A stretch of DNA of 61,244 nucleotides, taken from positions 1 through 61,244 of the forward strand of contig NZ_JAERIS010000007.1 in assembly GCF_017979425.1 (NCBI RefSeq). Reading direction: 5' to 3'. Positions within the stretch are counted from its first letter, which is position 1. Every line of letters starts with the position of its first letter. Shown one piece after another: positions 35,876 to 45,489 of this stretch. This DNA is from Helicobacter salomonis (GTDB lineage: Bacteria; Campylobacterota; Campylobacteria; Campylobacterales; Helicobacteraceae). The notes under the pieces are model-generated. The model ran no database searches. It was not told the DNA's origin and worked only from the letters and a program-made list of their open reading frames with translations. The position numbers and the translations under genes were made by a program.

Positions 35876-38505
35876 CGGGGCTTAGAAAAAATCCCTTTTT
35901 TAGGACCGCTCCTGCCATGGCAATGTTTATATTTCTTGCCACTCCCGCAATGACAAGGCTCATTTCTGGAAATACTCTTAGAAGAGTCTTTAGTTTTAAA
36001 TGTCCTCGAAGGGGTTAAAGCCATAGCTTGAGGCAGGTTTTCTGCATCCATCTCCCAGTTACTTAAAGCCAATTCAATGTCCGAGTTATTGAAGTTCAAC
36101 TCCTCTTGGGCCCCCTCTACATCACTGAAGAATTTTTGGGCATCCTCATGGGTGCTTGCACTCAGTTCGAGCTTGTGAAAAGTCTTAATGGCCTCTAATT
36201 TGATCGAGTCGATGAGTTCCAAAAAGAGATTATAGCTCTCTTTTTTATACTCGACTAGGGGGTCTTTCTGGTTATAACCCCTAAGCCCAATGCCTGTTTT
36301 GAGATTATCCATGGTGTAGAGGTGTTCGCGCCACGCATTGTCCAAGATTTGCAAGTAAATGATGCGCTCAATTTTATTGCGATCCTCGACCTGCTCCATC
36401 TTGGCTTGGTATTGTGTCTCCAAGGCATCGATAATGAACGCTTCCAGTCCCGCCATACTCTCCTCTTTGAGGTCTTTAAAGTCAATATGGGCGTTAAATT
36501 CCTCTTGCAAGACATGGGCAATGCTCTCCAAATCCTGTGTATCAAAATCTTGTGACTCAAAAGCCTGTTGGTTCTCTAAAATCTTCATCACCGCATATTG
36601 CCGATTTTCCTCAATACGCGCGCTGATATCGTAATCATCATCCAGCAATTCATTGCGAAATTTGTAAACGGTCTTGCGTTGCTCATTAGCCACATCATCG
36701 TATTCTAAAAGGTGTTTACGGCTTTCAAAATGCAGGGCCTCCACTTTTTTTTGGGCGTTCTCCACAGAACGAGTCACAAGTTTGGATTCGATGTATTCTC
36801 CATCTTTTAACCCTAGTTTTTCCATCACTCCTTTAATGCGATCGCTTCCAAAAATACGCAATAAGCTATCCTCAAGGCTCAAATAAAATTGACTCACCCC
36901 CGGGTCACCTTGCCGTCCAGAACGCCCTCGAAGCTGGTTGTCAATGCGCCTGCTCTCATGTCGCTCTGTGCCAATGATATAGAGTCCACCCAATTCCTTG
37001 ATCTCATCGCTCAATTTAATGTCCACACCCCGCCCTGCCATATTAGTGGCAATGGTAACTGCGCCTTTGAGCCCTGCATCTTTGATGATCTCGGCTTCCT
37101 TGGTGTGCTGTTTAGCATTTAGCACGGTGTGAGGGATGCGTTCCTGTTGCAAGAGCGCATGCAAGACCTCGCTTTTTTGGATACTCGCTGTGCCCACAAG
37201 CACAGGTTGCCCTTTTGCATGCAACTCCTTGATCTTGGCGATCACGGCCTCAAATTTCTCTTTTTCACTTTTGTAGATGAGATCATTAAGGTCTTTGCGA
37301 TGGACAGGAATGTTGGTGGGAATGGAGATGACCTCTAAATTATAAATTTCTAAAAACTCTGTGGCCTCCGTCTGCGCCGTACCCGTCATGCCTGCTATTT
37401 TGTCATAGAGTCTAAAATAGTTTTGAAAAGTGATGTCAGCAAGCGTTTGACTCTCCTCTTTAATGCGCACATGTTCTTTGGCTTCCAGGGCTTGGTGCAA
37501 CCCTTCGCTAAAACGCCGTCCTTCACTCAAACGCCCTGTAAATTCGTCCACAATCACTACTTCCTCATTAGCCACCACATAATCCTTATCCCGCACGAAT
37601 AAATAATGCGCCTTGAGAGCTTGATCTAGGTGGTGTGAGAGAATGGCGTTGTCCAGACTATAAAGATTGTCTACCCCAAAGAGTTCTTCGGCCTTTTTAA
37701 TGCCTTCTTCGGTGATGAGAATCACGCGATTCTTTTCATCAATCGTAAAATCCGTGTTGAGTTCTAGGTTTTGGGCGACCATGTTGGCGCGCTCGTAATT
37801 TTCCATGCGTTTATTCACGGGCCCTGAGATAATCAAGGGCGTGCGCGCCTCATCAATCAAAATCGAATCCACCTCATCAATGATGGCAAAGGCATGTTCT
37901 TTTTGCACCTTTTGCTCTAAGGAGTATTTCATGTTATCGCGCAGGTAATCAAAGCCAAATTCATTATTTGTCCCATAGACAATGTCATTAGCATAGATTT
38001 CCAGGCGTTCTTCATCAAAACTTCCCCCTACCACAACCCCCACACTATAGCCCAAGAAGTTGTAGAGAGGTTCCATCTCCTTAGCATCACGCTGGGCTAA
38101 GTAGTCATTGACTGTCACTACATGCACACTCTGTCCACTCATCGCATGCAAACTGACTGCCAAAGTCGCCACTAAGGTCTTGCCTTCACCTGTCTTCATC
38201 TCGGCAATCTTGCCTTCATGCAAGACCATGCCCCCGATGAGTTGTACATCAAAATGGCGCATGCCCAAAACCCGCTTAGAAGCCTCGCGCGTGATTGCAA
38301 AACTCTGGCATAGGACTTCATCTAAACTCTTCTCTTGGGCGCGTACCTGGACTTTCAAACTCTCAAAGCAGTTTCGTAATTCTACATCGCTAAGAACACT
38401 GCACTCCTTTTCCAGCGCATTAATGCGTGCTACGCGTTGCTGATACACTCTAATGGCGCGTTGATTCTTGGTGCCGATAATCTTACTGACGAGGGTTTTA
38501 ATCAT
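35872..38505 (-). CDS. secA: Preprotein translocase ATPase SecA
   Basis: An 877-residue motor that drives secretory proteins through SecYEG. It has [15 protein letters not shown] (Walker A, near 103-117), [18 protein letters not shown] (DEAD-like box, near 210), [10 protein letters not shown] near 510, and [11 protein letters not shown]. The C-terminal SecB/ribosome-binding zinc motif is [14 protein letters not shown] near 853-866. Length is typical of the genus. SecA's divergent neighbour is lolA, and the downstream gene is a Lol permease, so general export and lipoprotein transport share this locus. Confidence 0.97.
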   Translation of the reverse strand: MIKTLVSKIIGTKNQRAIRVYQQRVARINALEKECSVLSDVELRNCFESLKVQVRAQEKSLDEVLCQSFAITREASKRVLGMRHFDVQLIGGMVLHEGKIAEMKTGEGKTLVATLAVSLHAMSGQSVHVVTVNDYLAQRDAKEMEPLYNFLGYSVGVVVGGSFDEERLEIYANDIVYGTNNEFGFDYLRDNMKYSLEQKVQKEHAFAIIDEVDSILIDEARTPLIISGPVNKRMENYERANMVAQNLELNTDFTIDEKNRVILITEEGIKKAEELFGVDNLYSLDNAILSHHLDQALKAHYLFVRDKDYVVANEEVVIVDEFTGRLSEGRRFSEGLHQALEAKEHVRIKEESQTLADITFQNYFRLYDKIAGMTGTAQTEATEFLEIYNLEVISIPTNIPVHRKDLNDLIYKSEKEKFEAVIAKIKELHAKGQPVLVGTASIQKSEVLHALLQQERIPHTVLNAKQHTKEAEIIKDAGLKGAVTIATNMAGRGVDIKLSDEIKELGGLYIIGTERHESRRIDNQLRGRSGRQGDPGVSQFYLSLEDSLLRIFGSDRIKGVMEKLGLKDGEYIESKLVTRSVENAQKKVEALHFESRKHLLEYDDVANEQRKTVYKFRNELLDDDYDISARIEENRQYAVMKILENQQAFESQDFDTQDLESIAHVLQEEFNAHIDFKDLKEESMAGLEAFIIDALETQYQAKMEQVEDRNKIERIIYLQILDNAWREHLYTMDNLKTGIGLRGYNQKDPLVEYKKESYNLFLELIDSIKLEAIKTFHKLELSASTHEDAQKFFSDVEGAQEELNFNNSDIELALSNWEMDAENLPQAMALTPSRTFKTKDSSKSISRNEPCHCGSGKKYKHCHGRSGPKKGIFSKPR

Positions 38506-38554
38506 TGTGAGTATCCATGTCGTTTTAACATAAGCCTGGATTTTAACAAAATTT

Positions 38555-38562
38555 TATACAAT
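38555..38562 (+). promoter_or_regulatory. -10 box of lolA
   Basis: TATACAAT at 38555-38562 contains overlapping TATACA and TACAAT boxes. It is about 20 bases before the lolA ATG. AGAGAG is the ribosome site. Confidence 0.45.
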
Positions 38563-38582
38563 CGTGCCTAAAAGAGAGTGCT

Positions 38583-39095
38583 ATGCGTTGGATAGTGGTT
38601 TTGAGCCTAAGCTTTGTGGGTCTCTGGGGCGTTAATCTCAATTTCCAAAGTTTTAGCGCACATTTTGAGCAGGTTGTCCTAGGTGAGGGGCCTAGCCCAG
38701 TGTATACGGGTGAGATTTTCGCCAAGATGCCTGATTACGCCAAGTGGGTTTATTACAAGCCCCTGGCTAAGGAAATCTATATGCGCGATAAAAAAGTGGT
38801 GATTTACGAGCCCCAACTACTACAAGCCACTCTTACATCACTAGATACTTCCCTAGATTTTTTTAGCATTCTCAAAAAAGCTAAACTCCAAAAAGACGGC
38901 CGCTATAAAACCAAGATCAAGGGCACCACCTACTACCTCACGCTACAAAATAATTTACCCTATCTACTTGAATTCACAGACAAGCTTCACAATAAGGTTA
39001 AAGTTACCTTTAGCTCCGTGAAAACCAATATCCCCTTAGAAGACTCCATCTTCGTGTTCACACTGCCTAAAGGCGTTGATCTCATCAGACACTAG
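38583..39095 (+). CDS. lolA: Periplasmic lipoprotein carrier LolA
   Basis: A 170-residue protein with a signal peptide (about 1-17, LSLSFVGLWG then VNLNFQSF). The mature part has FSAHFEQVVLGEG, the early LolA motif, and MPDYAKWVYYKPLAKEIYMRDKKVVIYEP, the characteristic membrane-facing hydrophobic segment. It ferries lipoproteins to the outer membrane. It matches HP0785 next to secA. Its stop codon and that of the convergent glycosyltransferase gene share the palindrome CTAG. Confidence 0.9.
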   Translation: MRWIVVLSLSFVGLWGVNLNFQSFSAHFEQVVLGEGPSPVYTGEIFAKMPDYAKWVYYKPLAKEIYMRDKKVVIYEPQLLQATLTSLDTSLDFFSILKKAKLQKDGRYKTKIKGTTYYLTLQNNLPYLLEFTDKLHNKVKVTFSSVKTNIPLEDSIFVFTLPKGVDLIRH

Positions 39096-40219
39096 TAAAT
39101 GTGTTTAAAGTCTTCAATGACATCTTGATACATTTCTAAAGTCTGTTGAATCGATTGATCCAAGGTGTAGTTTTGTGCACTCTGCACATAGGCTTTTTCT
39201 GCTTGGGCGCGCTCTTGAGGGTGCTCTAACCAGTAGTCGATTTTGCGCGCCAAATCTAGCGGATCATTAGCCTTAAATAACGATCGGTGATCAAGGGCAA
39301 ATTGATTGGTTGCGCTGATCCTGCTATCAGAAATAATGGGCACTATCCCACAACCCATGGCCTCTAAACACGCGATCGCCTCGCCTTCCACATCTGCGCT
39401 ATGCACATACAAATCACATTGATAGAGCAAATCCAACAATGCATTCGACTCTATAAACCCAAAGTCCACAGCATGCGCTAGTTTGCTTGCTTGTTTCTCT
39501 AAAGCCAACAAACAAGGCCCCTGTCCTTTGAGGTGGAGTTGGATATGGGCGCGATACTTGCTCAAATGCACTGCCTCAATGAGCACGCGCTGGTTTTTCT
39601 CGGGCGAGTAGCGGCCTACCATGACAATGTGGTAGAGATCATCTTGCTTAGTGTTGTGGGTGCGCGGGGTGTAGAGAGGATCAAAGCCATTGGAGATCAC
39701 ATATTTTTTACCTCCATAACCATGCCGATTTAACTCAGATTTGATGAGGGGGGAGGGGCAGTGGATATGGAAGAGATGCTGGTAGTAATTCCGCTTAAAC
39801 CACCAAAAGATCGCGCGGTTAAGCCAGCCAAATTTTTCTAACCCAATATTGTAGGTGATGTGCTCAGGTTGTAGATGAAACGCCCCAATATAGGGGATTT
39901 TCATGATGCGCGCTATTTTGAGCGCCACTTTCTCTAACTTGAAAGGTAGAAAGAGATGCACGATATCCGCGCCTTCAAAGGCGCGTTGTAACACCTCTGG
40001 ATGGGGTTTTCCAAAGAGGATATGCTGTTTATGGGCCATCTTGCTCACCAAGGGTATGTGGCGTTCTGGCACGGCATAAAAACCCTCCCCCTGCACAAAA
40101 GGAGCAACCACGCGCACCTCATGCCCGTGCGCACACAAAGCTTTGTAAAAGCGGTAGGCAGTCATTGAAGTGCCATTACTTTTATTTTCAAAACTATCCA
40201 CCACTAATACAATAACCAC
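39092..40219 (-). CDS. cgt: Cholesterol alpha-glucosyltransferase (HP0421 type)
   Basis: A 375-residue GT4-family glycosyltransferase. It matches H. pylori Cgt (CapJ) closely: MVIVLVVDSFENKSNGTSMTA at the start, HKQHILFGKPHPE, YIGAFHLQPEHITYN, ISNGFDPLY, VMVGRYSPEKNQRVLIEAV and the nucleotide-sugar binding EGEAIACLEAMGCGIVPI. The enzyme transfers glucose from UDP-glucose to host cholesterol at the inner membrane, which protects gastric helicobacters from immune attack. The start overlaps the stop of the upstream hotdog gene. It ends a five-gene run from metG. Confidence 0.93.
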   Translation of the reverse strand: MVIVLVVDSFENKSNGTSMTAYRFYKALCAHGHEVRVVAPFVQGEGFYAVPERHIPLVSKMAHKQHILFGKPHPEVLQRAFEGADIVHLFLPFKLEKVALKIARIMKIPYIGAFHLQPEHITYNIGLEKFGWLNRAIFWWFKRNYYQHLFHIHCPSPLIKSELNRHGYGGKKYVISNGFDPLYTPRTHNTKQDDLYHIVMVGRYSPEKNQRVLIEAVHLSKYRAHIQLHLKGQGPCLLALEKQASKLAHAVDFGFIESNALLDLLYQCDLYVHSADVEGEAIACLEAMGCGIVPIISDSRISATNQFALDHRSLFKANDPLDLARKIDYWLEHPQERAQAEKAYVQSAQNYTLDQSIQQTLEMYQDVIEDFKHIY

Positions 40220-40644
40220 TACTCGTCCTTAAAGTTAAACTTGAAAGGGCGTTTGTCAAAGACCAAAATTTCAAAATCTCCTTCAAAAACCTTGATCTCC
40301 ATAAACTCTCCCTCCACGCGCACAGATACTTTTTTAGAACTGGTATGACTAATGGAAGCGTTGAAGTAGATTTCCTGTTTGACTTCAATGGGAGCGAGAA
40401 AATTGAGTCTGATAGAGCTAATCAAGCTATTTTTTTTGTTAAGGGCGCATAGGGCGGCAAAGCTGGCTGCGCTCACAACAAAGCCCGCATGTACGAGGTC
40501 TTCTTCGCAGAGCATGAATTCTTTGGGGACTAAGCACACCGTCGCTTTTCCCGATCCAAAGGAAATCAAATCCGCGCATAGAGTCTGCTCTAATTTAGAG
40601 CAGACCAGCAAGCCTTCCTCAAGAGGGGTATCGGCCATCATCAT
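40219..40644 (-). CDS. Hotdog-fold thioesterase-like protein (HP0420 type)
   Basis: A 141-residue cytoplasmic protein. The helix HAGFVVSAASFAALCALNK followed by LISSIRLNFLAPIEVKQEIYFNASI and a run of beta strands is the hotdog pattern of small acyl-CoA thioesterases. The catalytic acid usually found in the central helix is not obvious. The ATG overlaps the cmoB stop by four bases. The gene lies between cmoB and cgt as in H. pylori. The substrate is unknown. Confidence 0.8.
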   Translation of the reverse strand: MMMADTPLEEGLLVCSKLEQTLCADLISFGSGKATVCLVPKEFMLCEEDLVHAGFVVSAASFAALCALNKKNSLISSIRLNFLAPIEVKQEIYFNASISHTSSKKVSVRVEGEFMEIKVFEGDFEILVFDKRPFKFNFKDE

Positions 40645-41444
40645 CCTTTTGTCAAGATAAAATAACCCCGCATAGGGGCATGGTAGCCCTCCACACTCTT
40701 AGACCCACTCGGGTCCAAAAAATGCTCCAAACTTAATCCCTCGATCCAAATAGTTTTGCGTTGTTCCTGTGTGGTGGTGGTGCGCTGGGTTAGGAGAGTG
40801 CAGCTACTAAAACCCGCTTTAAAAGCCCAGTTTTGTAAGGCGCGTGGACTGGGGATAAAATAGACATTATTCATTTTAGCGTAGGTGCGTGGACACAAAG
40901 CGACTTCTAGGGGGCTATCGTAAATCAAGGAATCTAGAATCAATACCCCCTGTTTTTTCAGCCCCATGTGCAAGGCCTTGAGCGCGCTATGGGGGTCTTT
41001 GCGGTGATACAACACGCCTAGACAAAAAATTACATCAAAACGCTTGGGGTAAGTGCGCAGGTCCTCCACTCCCAAACTTTCATAGAGAATAGGAAGTTTT
41101 AACAAGGCGTTGAGGTAAGTAAATTGTGCCTTGTAAAGTGTGCTCGGGTCAAATCCGCTCAAACTCGCACAATTTTCTTTGGCCATGCAAAAGAGGTGGT
41201 AGCCATTATTGCAACCCACATCAGCCACATGTTTGCCCTGTAAATCTAAGCAATCCTTGAGAATATCCCATTTGAAATCACTCCGCCATTCGCTTTCAAT
41301 CTTAAAAGCCCGATCATGTTGCTCCAAAATAAAGGGTCCCTTACGCCATGGACGCAGTGCCCATGCCTCTTGGTAGAGCGTGTCTAAATTCAGGTTGTCC
41401 TCTATGTAAATGCGTAATCCTTGATCTAAGCAGTAACTAGCCAA
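40641..41444 (-). CDS. cmoB: tRNA U34 carboxymethyltransferase CmoB
   Basis: A SAM/carboxy-SAM-dependent enzyme that completes 5-oxyacetyluridine at tRNA position 34. Motifs are ALRPWRKGPF, WDILKDCLDLQGKHVADVGCNNGYHLF (motif I), VIFCLGVLYHRKDPHSAL and ALCPRTYAKMNNVYFIPS. I set the start at TTG 41444 with AAGGAAG five bases before it, giving 267 residues. The longer GTG at 41468 would overlap the upstream gene by 32 bases. Its partner CmoA is not seen here. Confidence 0.9.
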   Translation of the reverse strand: MASYCLDQGLRIYIEDNLNLDTLYQEAWALRPWRKGPFILEQHDRAFKIESEWRSDFKWDILKDCLDLQGKHVADVGCNNGYHLFCMAKENCASLSGFDPSTLYKAQFTYLNALLKLPILYESLGVEDLRTYPKRFDVIFCLGVLYHRKDPHSALKALHMGLKKQGVLILDSLIYDSPLEVALCPRTYAKMNNVYFIPSPRALQNWAFKAGFSSCTLLTQRTTTTQEQRKTIWIEGLSLEHFLDPSGSKSVEGYHAPMRGYFILTKG

Positions 41445-42381
41445 ATAAACTTCCTTGTGGGGAGGCACTTCTCAGTAATGTTTCTATCTGCACATCTCCC
41501 AAGACAAATCCTAGGCTAAAACGGGCGTGTAGCAAGGTTTGCAAATGGAGAGAATCGTGGTAAAGTTGGTGGGCTATGTTGAGAGGAGTGGGGCTGAAGA
41601 CTGCCACAGAGTGCCAAGGGGCGATGTTGCGGGTGTGTGTGAGGATGGCGGGCATTTCCTCAGAGTTAATGTGGTCCACCAACACTTTGAAGCCATGGGG
41701 ACAGAGCTCCAACGCGTCATTAGTGTAAGAGGCACGCATGAAGGGCAGGACGCCAAGATGTTCTAATTGAGGAGACAAATTGAGGGCATGGCAAGCGCAT
41801 AGGGTGCGCCCCAGTTGTGGAGCGTAAAAACTGGGTAATTTAAGGTCAAAACGCGCGCCCTGGTAGAGAATACTTGTAGAGAAAAGTTGTTGGAGTAAGA
41901 TTTGACAGGGCATGGCCTCTTCTAGCTCCAATTCTTTGGAAAAAAAGTCCTTAAACACTCTGGAAGTCGTCACAATATAGGACACTCCCCTAAGGCTCAA
42001 GTTGAGGAGCTCCACACTCTCTCCCTCAAAAAACACTATACTCGGATCGCTCAAGATTCGACTTAGAATTGCAAATTCCACGCGGGACATACAGAGTAAA
42101 CACACATCTAGCAAATGGTAACGCAACAATCTCTCTAGGGCTTTTGTTACTTGGGGTACAAAAATCCATGCAATTTCTAAATCGCCAAGGGGCATCTCCT
42201 GATCGTAGAGCACGCCATAAGCCCCGCACTCTAGGGCTTGGGTAATGTCTGGAGCGTGTAGGGCAATGAAAAGCCCCCCCTTGGCATCTTTGGGGTTCGT
42301 GCTAACATGGCTAAAGGCATGTATGCAAGGCGCATTCTTAAGCACTCCCCTAGTGATCTCCACCACCTCAGCCACATGCAC
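41437..42381 (-). CDS. Mur-ligase N-domain-like protein lacking the ATP-binding domain (HP0418 position)
   Basis: A 314-residue protein. The opening VVEITRGVLKNAPCIHAFSHVSTNPKDAKGGLFIALHAPDITQALECGAYGVLYD resembles the N-terminal domain of MurF/MurE (substrate-binding Rossmann-like domain). The central GxxGKTT/S ATP-binding motif of Mur ligases is absent. A later segment HGFKVLVDHINSEEMPAILTH resembles the Mur C-terminal domain. It may be a non-catalytic derivative. The start is GTG at 42381, overlapping the metG stop by one base; the stop overlaps cmoB. Function unknown. Confidence 0.6.
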   Translation of the reverse strand: MHVAEVVEITRGVLKNAPCIHAFSHVSTNPKDAKGGLFIALHAPDITQALECGAYGVLYDQEMPLGDLEIAWIFVPQVTKALERLLRYHLLDVCLLCMSRVEFAILSRILSDPSIVFFEGESVELLNLSLRGVSYIVTTSRVFKDFFSKELELEEAMPCQILLQQLFSTSILYQGARFDLKLPSFYAPQLGRTLCACHALNLSPQLEHLGVLPFMRASYTNDALELCPHGFKVLVDHINSEEMPAILTHTRNIAPWHSVAVFSPTPLNIAHQLYHDSLHLQTLLHARFSLGFVLGDVQIETLLRSASPQGSLFG

Positions 42382-44228
42382 TAGCTAATAACACTTCCAT
42401 TTTTCATAGAAGTGAGGGGTGCGATGAGGCTTAGATTTTCTCCATCTTCTGCGCTCAACACCATACCCTCACTCAATACGCCCAACATTTTACGCGGCTC
42501 TAAATTTACCAGCGCGCATATCTGTTGCCCTTCTAGGGTTTTGGGATCATAATGTTTGGCAATCCCTGAGAGAATGACTCGCACTCGATCGCCAAAATCC
42601 ACGCGCAATAACAAGAGTTTGTCACTCTCTTGGAGTTTTTCCACACCCACGACCTGTCCTACTCGAATCTCGAGCTTTTGGAAATCTTTTAAGGAAACCA
42701 TCTGGGATACAGAGGTCTTTGGGGTAGCGGACTTGGGAGGCTCTAAGCGGGGGAAGAGGGGCGGGGCTTTTTGAATCACAAAAGAGTCTAAAAAGGGGTT
42801 CTCTTGCAGATGTGCAAATGCGCCCGCCTCTAATTTTAAGCCCAAAATATCGGCTAACTTGCATGCACTCTGTGGGATTACTGGGTAGAGGTAGTAAGCG
42901 GCTTTGGCTAGGAGAGTGGCAATCAAGCCCAATAAAGCCATGATTTGCTCTAAGTTAGTCATTTTCCAAGGCTCCTCGCGAGCAATGAGCGCATTAGCCC
43001 CCTCGAAGACCTTCCATAAATCCTCTAGGTATTTATGGGGCTGCATTGCCTGCATGCTGGTGTCCAAGGATTCAAATAGCGCATTGAGAATGGCATAATC
43101 TTGAGCGTAGTGGTGCAATACCTGCGTACTCTCAATGCGCCCCTCAAAGTAACGCCACGCCATCCCACTCAAGCGTTGCACCAAATTTCCTAGCGTGTTG
43201 CTCAAATCCGCATTCGATCGGCGCAATAGCGCTTCAATGCTAAAATCTCCATCTTGACCTAAGGGCACTTCGCGCAGGAGAAAATAACGCAAAGTGTCCT
43301 TGCCATATTGCTCTGCTATATCTTGGGCACTGATCACATTCCCGATGCTCTTGCTCATTTTCACCCCCTCGATGGTCCACCATCCGTGCACACATAGATG
43401 CTTGAAAAGGGGCAGTTTCAAGCTCATCAAAAAGGCGGGCCAATAGATCGCATGGAAGCGCAGAATATCCTTCCCCACAACATGGATGGCATGGTTAAAA
43501 TGCCCCATTTTCTCTCCATTAGGATAACCCAGCGCACTCACATAATTGAGCAAAGCATCCAGCCACACATAGATGACATGCCTAGGGTCTTGGCATGTTG
43601 GAGGGAGTTTGATTCCCCACTCAAAACTGGTGCGTGTGATGGAAAGATCATGTAAACCCTGTTCAATGAAGCGCAGCACTTCGGGCGCGCGGGAGGTGGG
43701 TAAAATAGCTTGGGGGTTTTGAGCGTAAAAATCTAAAAGGGATTGTTGGTATTTACTCAGCTTGAAAAAATAGCTCTCTTCCTCCAAAACACTGGTTTCG
43801 CGTTGGCAATCTGGGCAACGCGCGTGGCTGGCCACAAAACTCTCGCAACTCACACAATAAGAGCCCCTATAAGTCCCCTTATAAATGTCACCCTGTTCTA
43901 ACATGGTCTCAAAAGCGCGTTGCACCACAGCTACATGTGCGCTATCCGTGGTGCGGATAAAGTGGTTATAAGGAATATTAAAAAAATCCCATTGTTCTCT
44001 AAAGTGCGCGCTAATTTTAGAAGCGTATTCAAAGGGGCTTAGGTCATGCTTTTGTGCGCTTAGAGCGATTTTTTGCCCATGCTCATCGGTGCCTGTTAAA
44101 AAAAACACCTCGTGCCCCTGCAAAGTGTGGTATTTTGTCAGCATATCGGCGATAAAAGTAGTGTAGGCATGCCCCAAATGCGGAACATCATTGACATAAT
44201 AAATGGGGGTAGAGACCAATTTTTGCAT
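42381..44228 (-). CDS. metG: Methionyl-tRNA synthetase
   Basis: A 615-residue class I synthetase. The start is ATG 44228 (MQKLVSTPIYYVNDVPHLGHAYT), preceded by AGGGATT; the frame is open further but without a start signal. HIGH-like motif is HLGHA at about 15-19. A zinc knuckle, CVSCESF...CPDC, is near 130-150, and KMSKSIGN near 300 is the second class I motif. A C-terminal EMAP/Trbp tRNA-binding domain begins at FQKLEIRVGQV (about 515). It opens the metG-to-cgt gene run. Confidence 0.97.
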   Translation of the reverse strand: MQKLVSTPIYYVNDVPHLGHAYTTFIADMLTKYHTLQGHEVFFLTGTDEHGQKIALSAQKHDLSPFEYASKISAHFREQWDFFNIPYNHFIRTTDSAHVAVVQRAFETMLEQGDIYKGTYRGSYCVSCESFVASHARCPDCQRETSVLEEESYFFKLSKYQQSLLDFYAQNPQAILPTSRAPEVLRFIEQGLHDLSITRTSFEWGIKLPPTCQDPRHVIYVWLDALLNYVSALGYPNGEKMGHFNHAIHVVGKDILRFHAIYWPAFLMSLKLPLFKHLCVHGWWTIEGVKMSKSIGNVISAQDIAEQYGKDTLRYFLLREVPLGQDGDFSIEALLRRSNADLSNTLGNLVQRLSGMAWRYFEGRIESTQVLHHYAQDYAILNALFESLDTSMQAMQPHKYLEDLWKVFEGANALIAREEPWKMTNLEQIMALLGLIATLLAKAAYYLYPVIPQSACKLADILGLKLEAGAFAHLQENPFLDSFVIQKAPPLFPRLEPPKSATPKTSVSQMVSLKDFQKLEIRVGQVVGVEKLQESDKLLLLRVDFGDRVRVILSGIAKHYDPKTLEGQQICALVNLEPRKMLGVLSEGMVLSAEDGENLSLIAPLTSMKNGSVIS

Positions 44229-44270
44229 GCAATCCCTTTTAAGTCTAAAAACATATAATAGCACAAAAGG
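44229..44270. promoter_or_regulatory. Divergent metG/cfa promoter region
   Basis: TATAAT at 44254-44259 (plus) serves cfa. The overlapping minus-strand TATTAT faces metG, so the two promoters share bases. The predicted cfa leader is only about five to eleven bases, with AAAAGG immediately before the first ATG. Confidence 0.5.
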
Positions 44271-44276
44271 ATGTCT

Positions 44277-45452
44277 ATGTTAGCCAAGATGTTTTTGAAA
44301 TCTATGCTCAAGCGCTTTAAAAACGGAGATTACCGCGTGATTTTTTGGGATAAAGAGGTTTATCTCAATGGCACAAAAACCCCTAAATTCACGATTAAGT
44401 TCAACCGCCCTCTCAGGATGAGCGATATCAAAAAAGACATGTCCTTGACCATCGCAGAAGCCTACATGGACCGCGTCATCGATATTGAAGGGTCTATGGA
44501 TGAAGTGGCGCGCGTGCTCTATCTGCATACCAATTACGAACATCTGCACAAACACGACAACGCAATGCCCGTCCAACAGCCCCACAAAGAGAGTTCTAAC
44601 ATTCAAAGTCACTACGATTTAGGCAATGATTTCTATAAACTTTGGCTAGATGAGACACTGAGCTACTCTTGCGCCTATTTTAAAACCCCAGAAGACACTT
44701 TGCACCAAGCCCAACTACAAAAACTCGACCATACACTCAAAAAACTTGATCTCAAACAGGGTGAAAAACTTTTAGACATTGGCTGTGGGTGGGGTTATCT
44801 CTCTATCCGTGCGGCCCAAGAGTACCATGTCGAGGTAGTGGGCATCACCATTTCAGAGGAACAATTTAAAAAGGCCATCCAGCGGGTAAAAAGCATGGGT
44901 TTAGAGGATCGGGTTACCATCAAGCTGTTAAATTACCAAGACCTAGATGGCATGCATGAACGCTTTGATAAGGTAGTGAGTGTGGGAATGTTTGAACATG
45001 TTGGCAAGGCAAATCTACCTTTTTATTTTAAAAAAGTGAAAGAGGTCTTAAAGGTAGGGGGGACATTTTTATTACACTCCATTCTGTGTTGCTTTGAGGG
45101 TACGACCAATGCGTGGATTGATAAATATATCTTTCCAGGGGGATACCTACCCTCCTTAAGGGAGGTGATCTCCATCACGGCAGAGAGTGATTTTCACCTG
45201 GTCCTGGCCGAAAGTTTACGCCTGCATTATGCTAAAACTCTGGACATTTGGTATCAAAATTTCCTCACACATGAGGAGGAAATAACAAACATGTATGACG
45301 CGCGTTTTGTACGCATGTGGGGACTATATTTAAATAGCTGTGCCTCTGCTTTCCGTGTGGGAAGTGTAGACCTCTACCAGCTCTTGTTGACTCATAGTGT
45401 GGACAACACCATTCCCTTGACCCATGAACATATCTACCAAACAACGCCCTAA
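44277..45452 (+). CDS. cfa: Cyclopropane-fatty-acyl-phospholipid synthase
   Basis: A 391-residue enzyme that methylenates unsaturated acyl chains with SAM, at the membrane surface. Motifs are IQSHYDLGNDFYKLWLDETLSYSCAYF (about 107-133), LLDIGCGWGYLSIRAA (SAM motif I, near 165) and VGMFEHVGKANLPFYFKKV. The N terminus is a lipid-binding domain. Two ATGs compete: 44271 and 44277. AAGG ends right at the first, so the second, six bases away, is preferred. Confidence 0.93.
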   Translation: MLAKMFLKSMLKRFKNGDYRVIFWDKEVYLNGTKTPKFTIKFNRPLRMSDIKKDMSLTIAEAYMDRVIDIEGSMDEVARVLYLHTNYEHLHKHDNAMPVQQPHKESSNIQSHYDLGNDFYKLWLDETLSYSCAYFKTPEDTLHQAQLQKLDHTLKKLDLKQGEKLLDIGCGWGYLSIRAAQEYHVEVVGITISEEQFKKAIQRVKSMGLEDRVTIKLLNYQDLDGMHERFDKVVSVGMFEHVGKANLPFYFKKVKEVLKVGGTFLLHSILCCFEGTTNAWIDKYIFPGGYLPSLREVISITAESDFHLVLAESLRLHYAKTLDIWYQNFLTHEEEITNMYDARFVRMWGLYLNSCASAFRVGSVDLYQLLLTHSVDNTIPLTHEHIYQTTP

Positions 45453-45489
45453 TGGCAGGAGGTTCTCAAGGAGTTTGCTTGTGGGTGTA

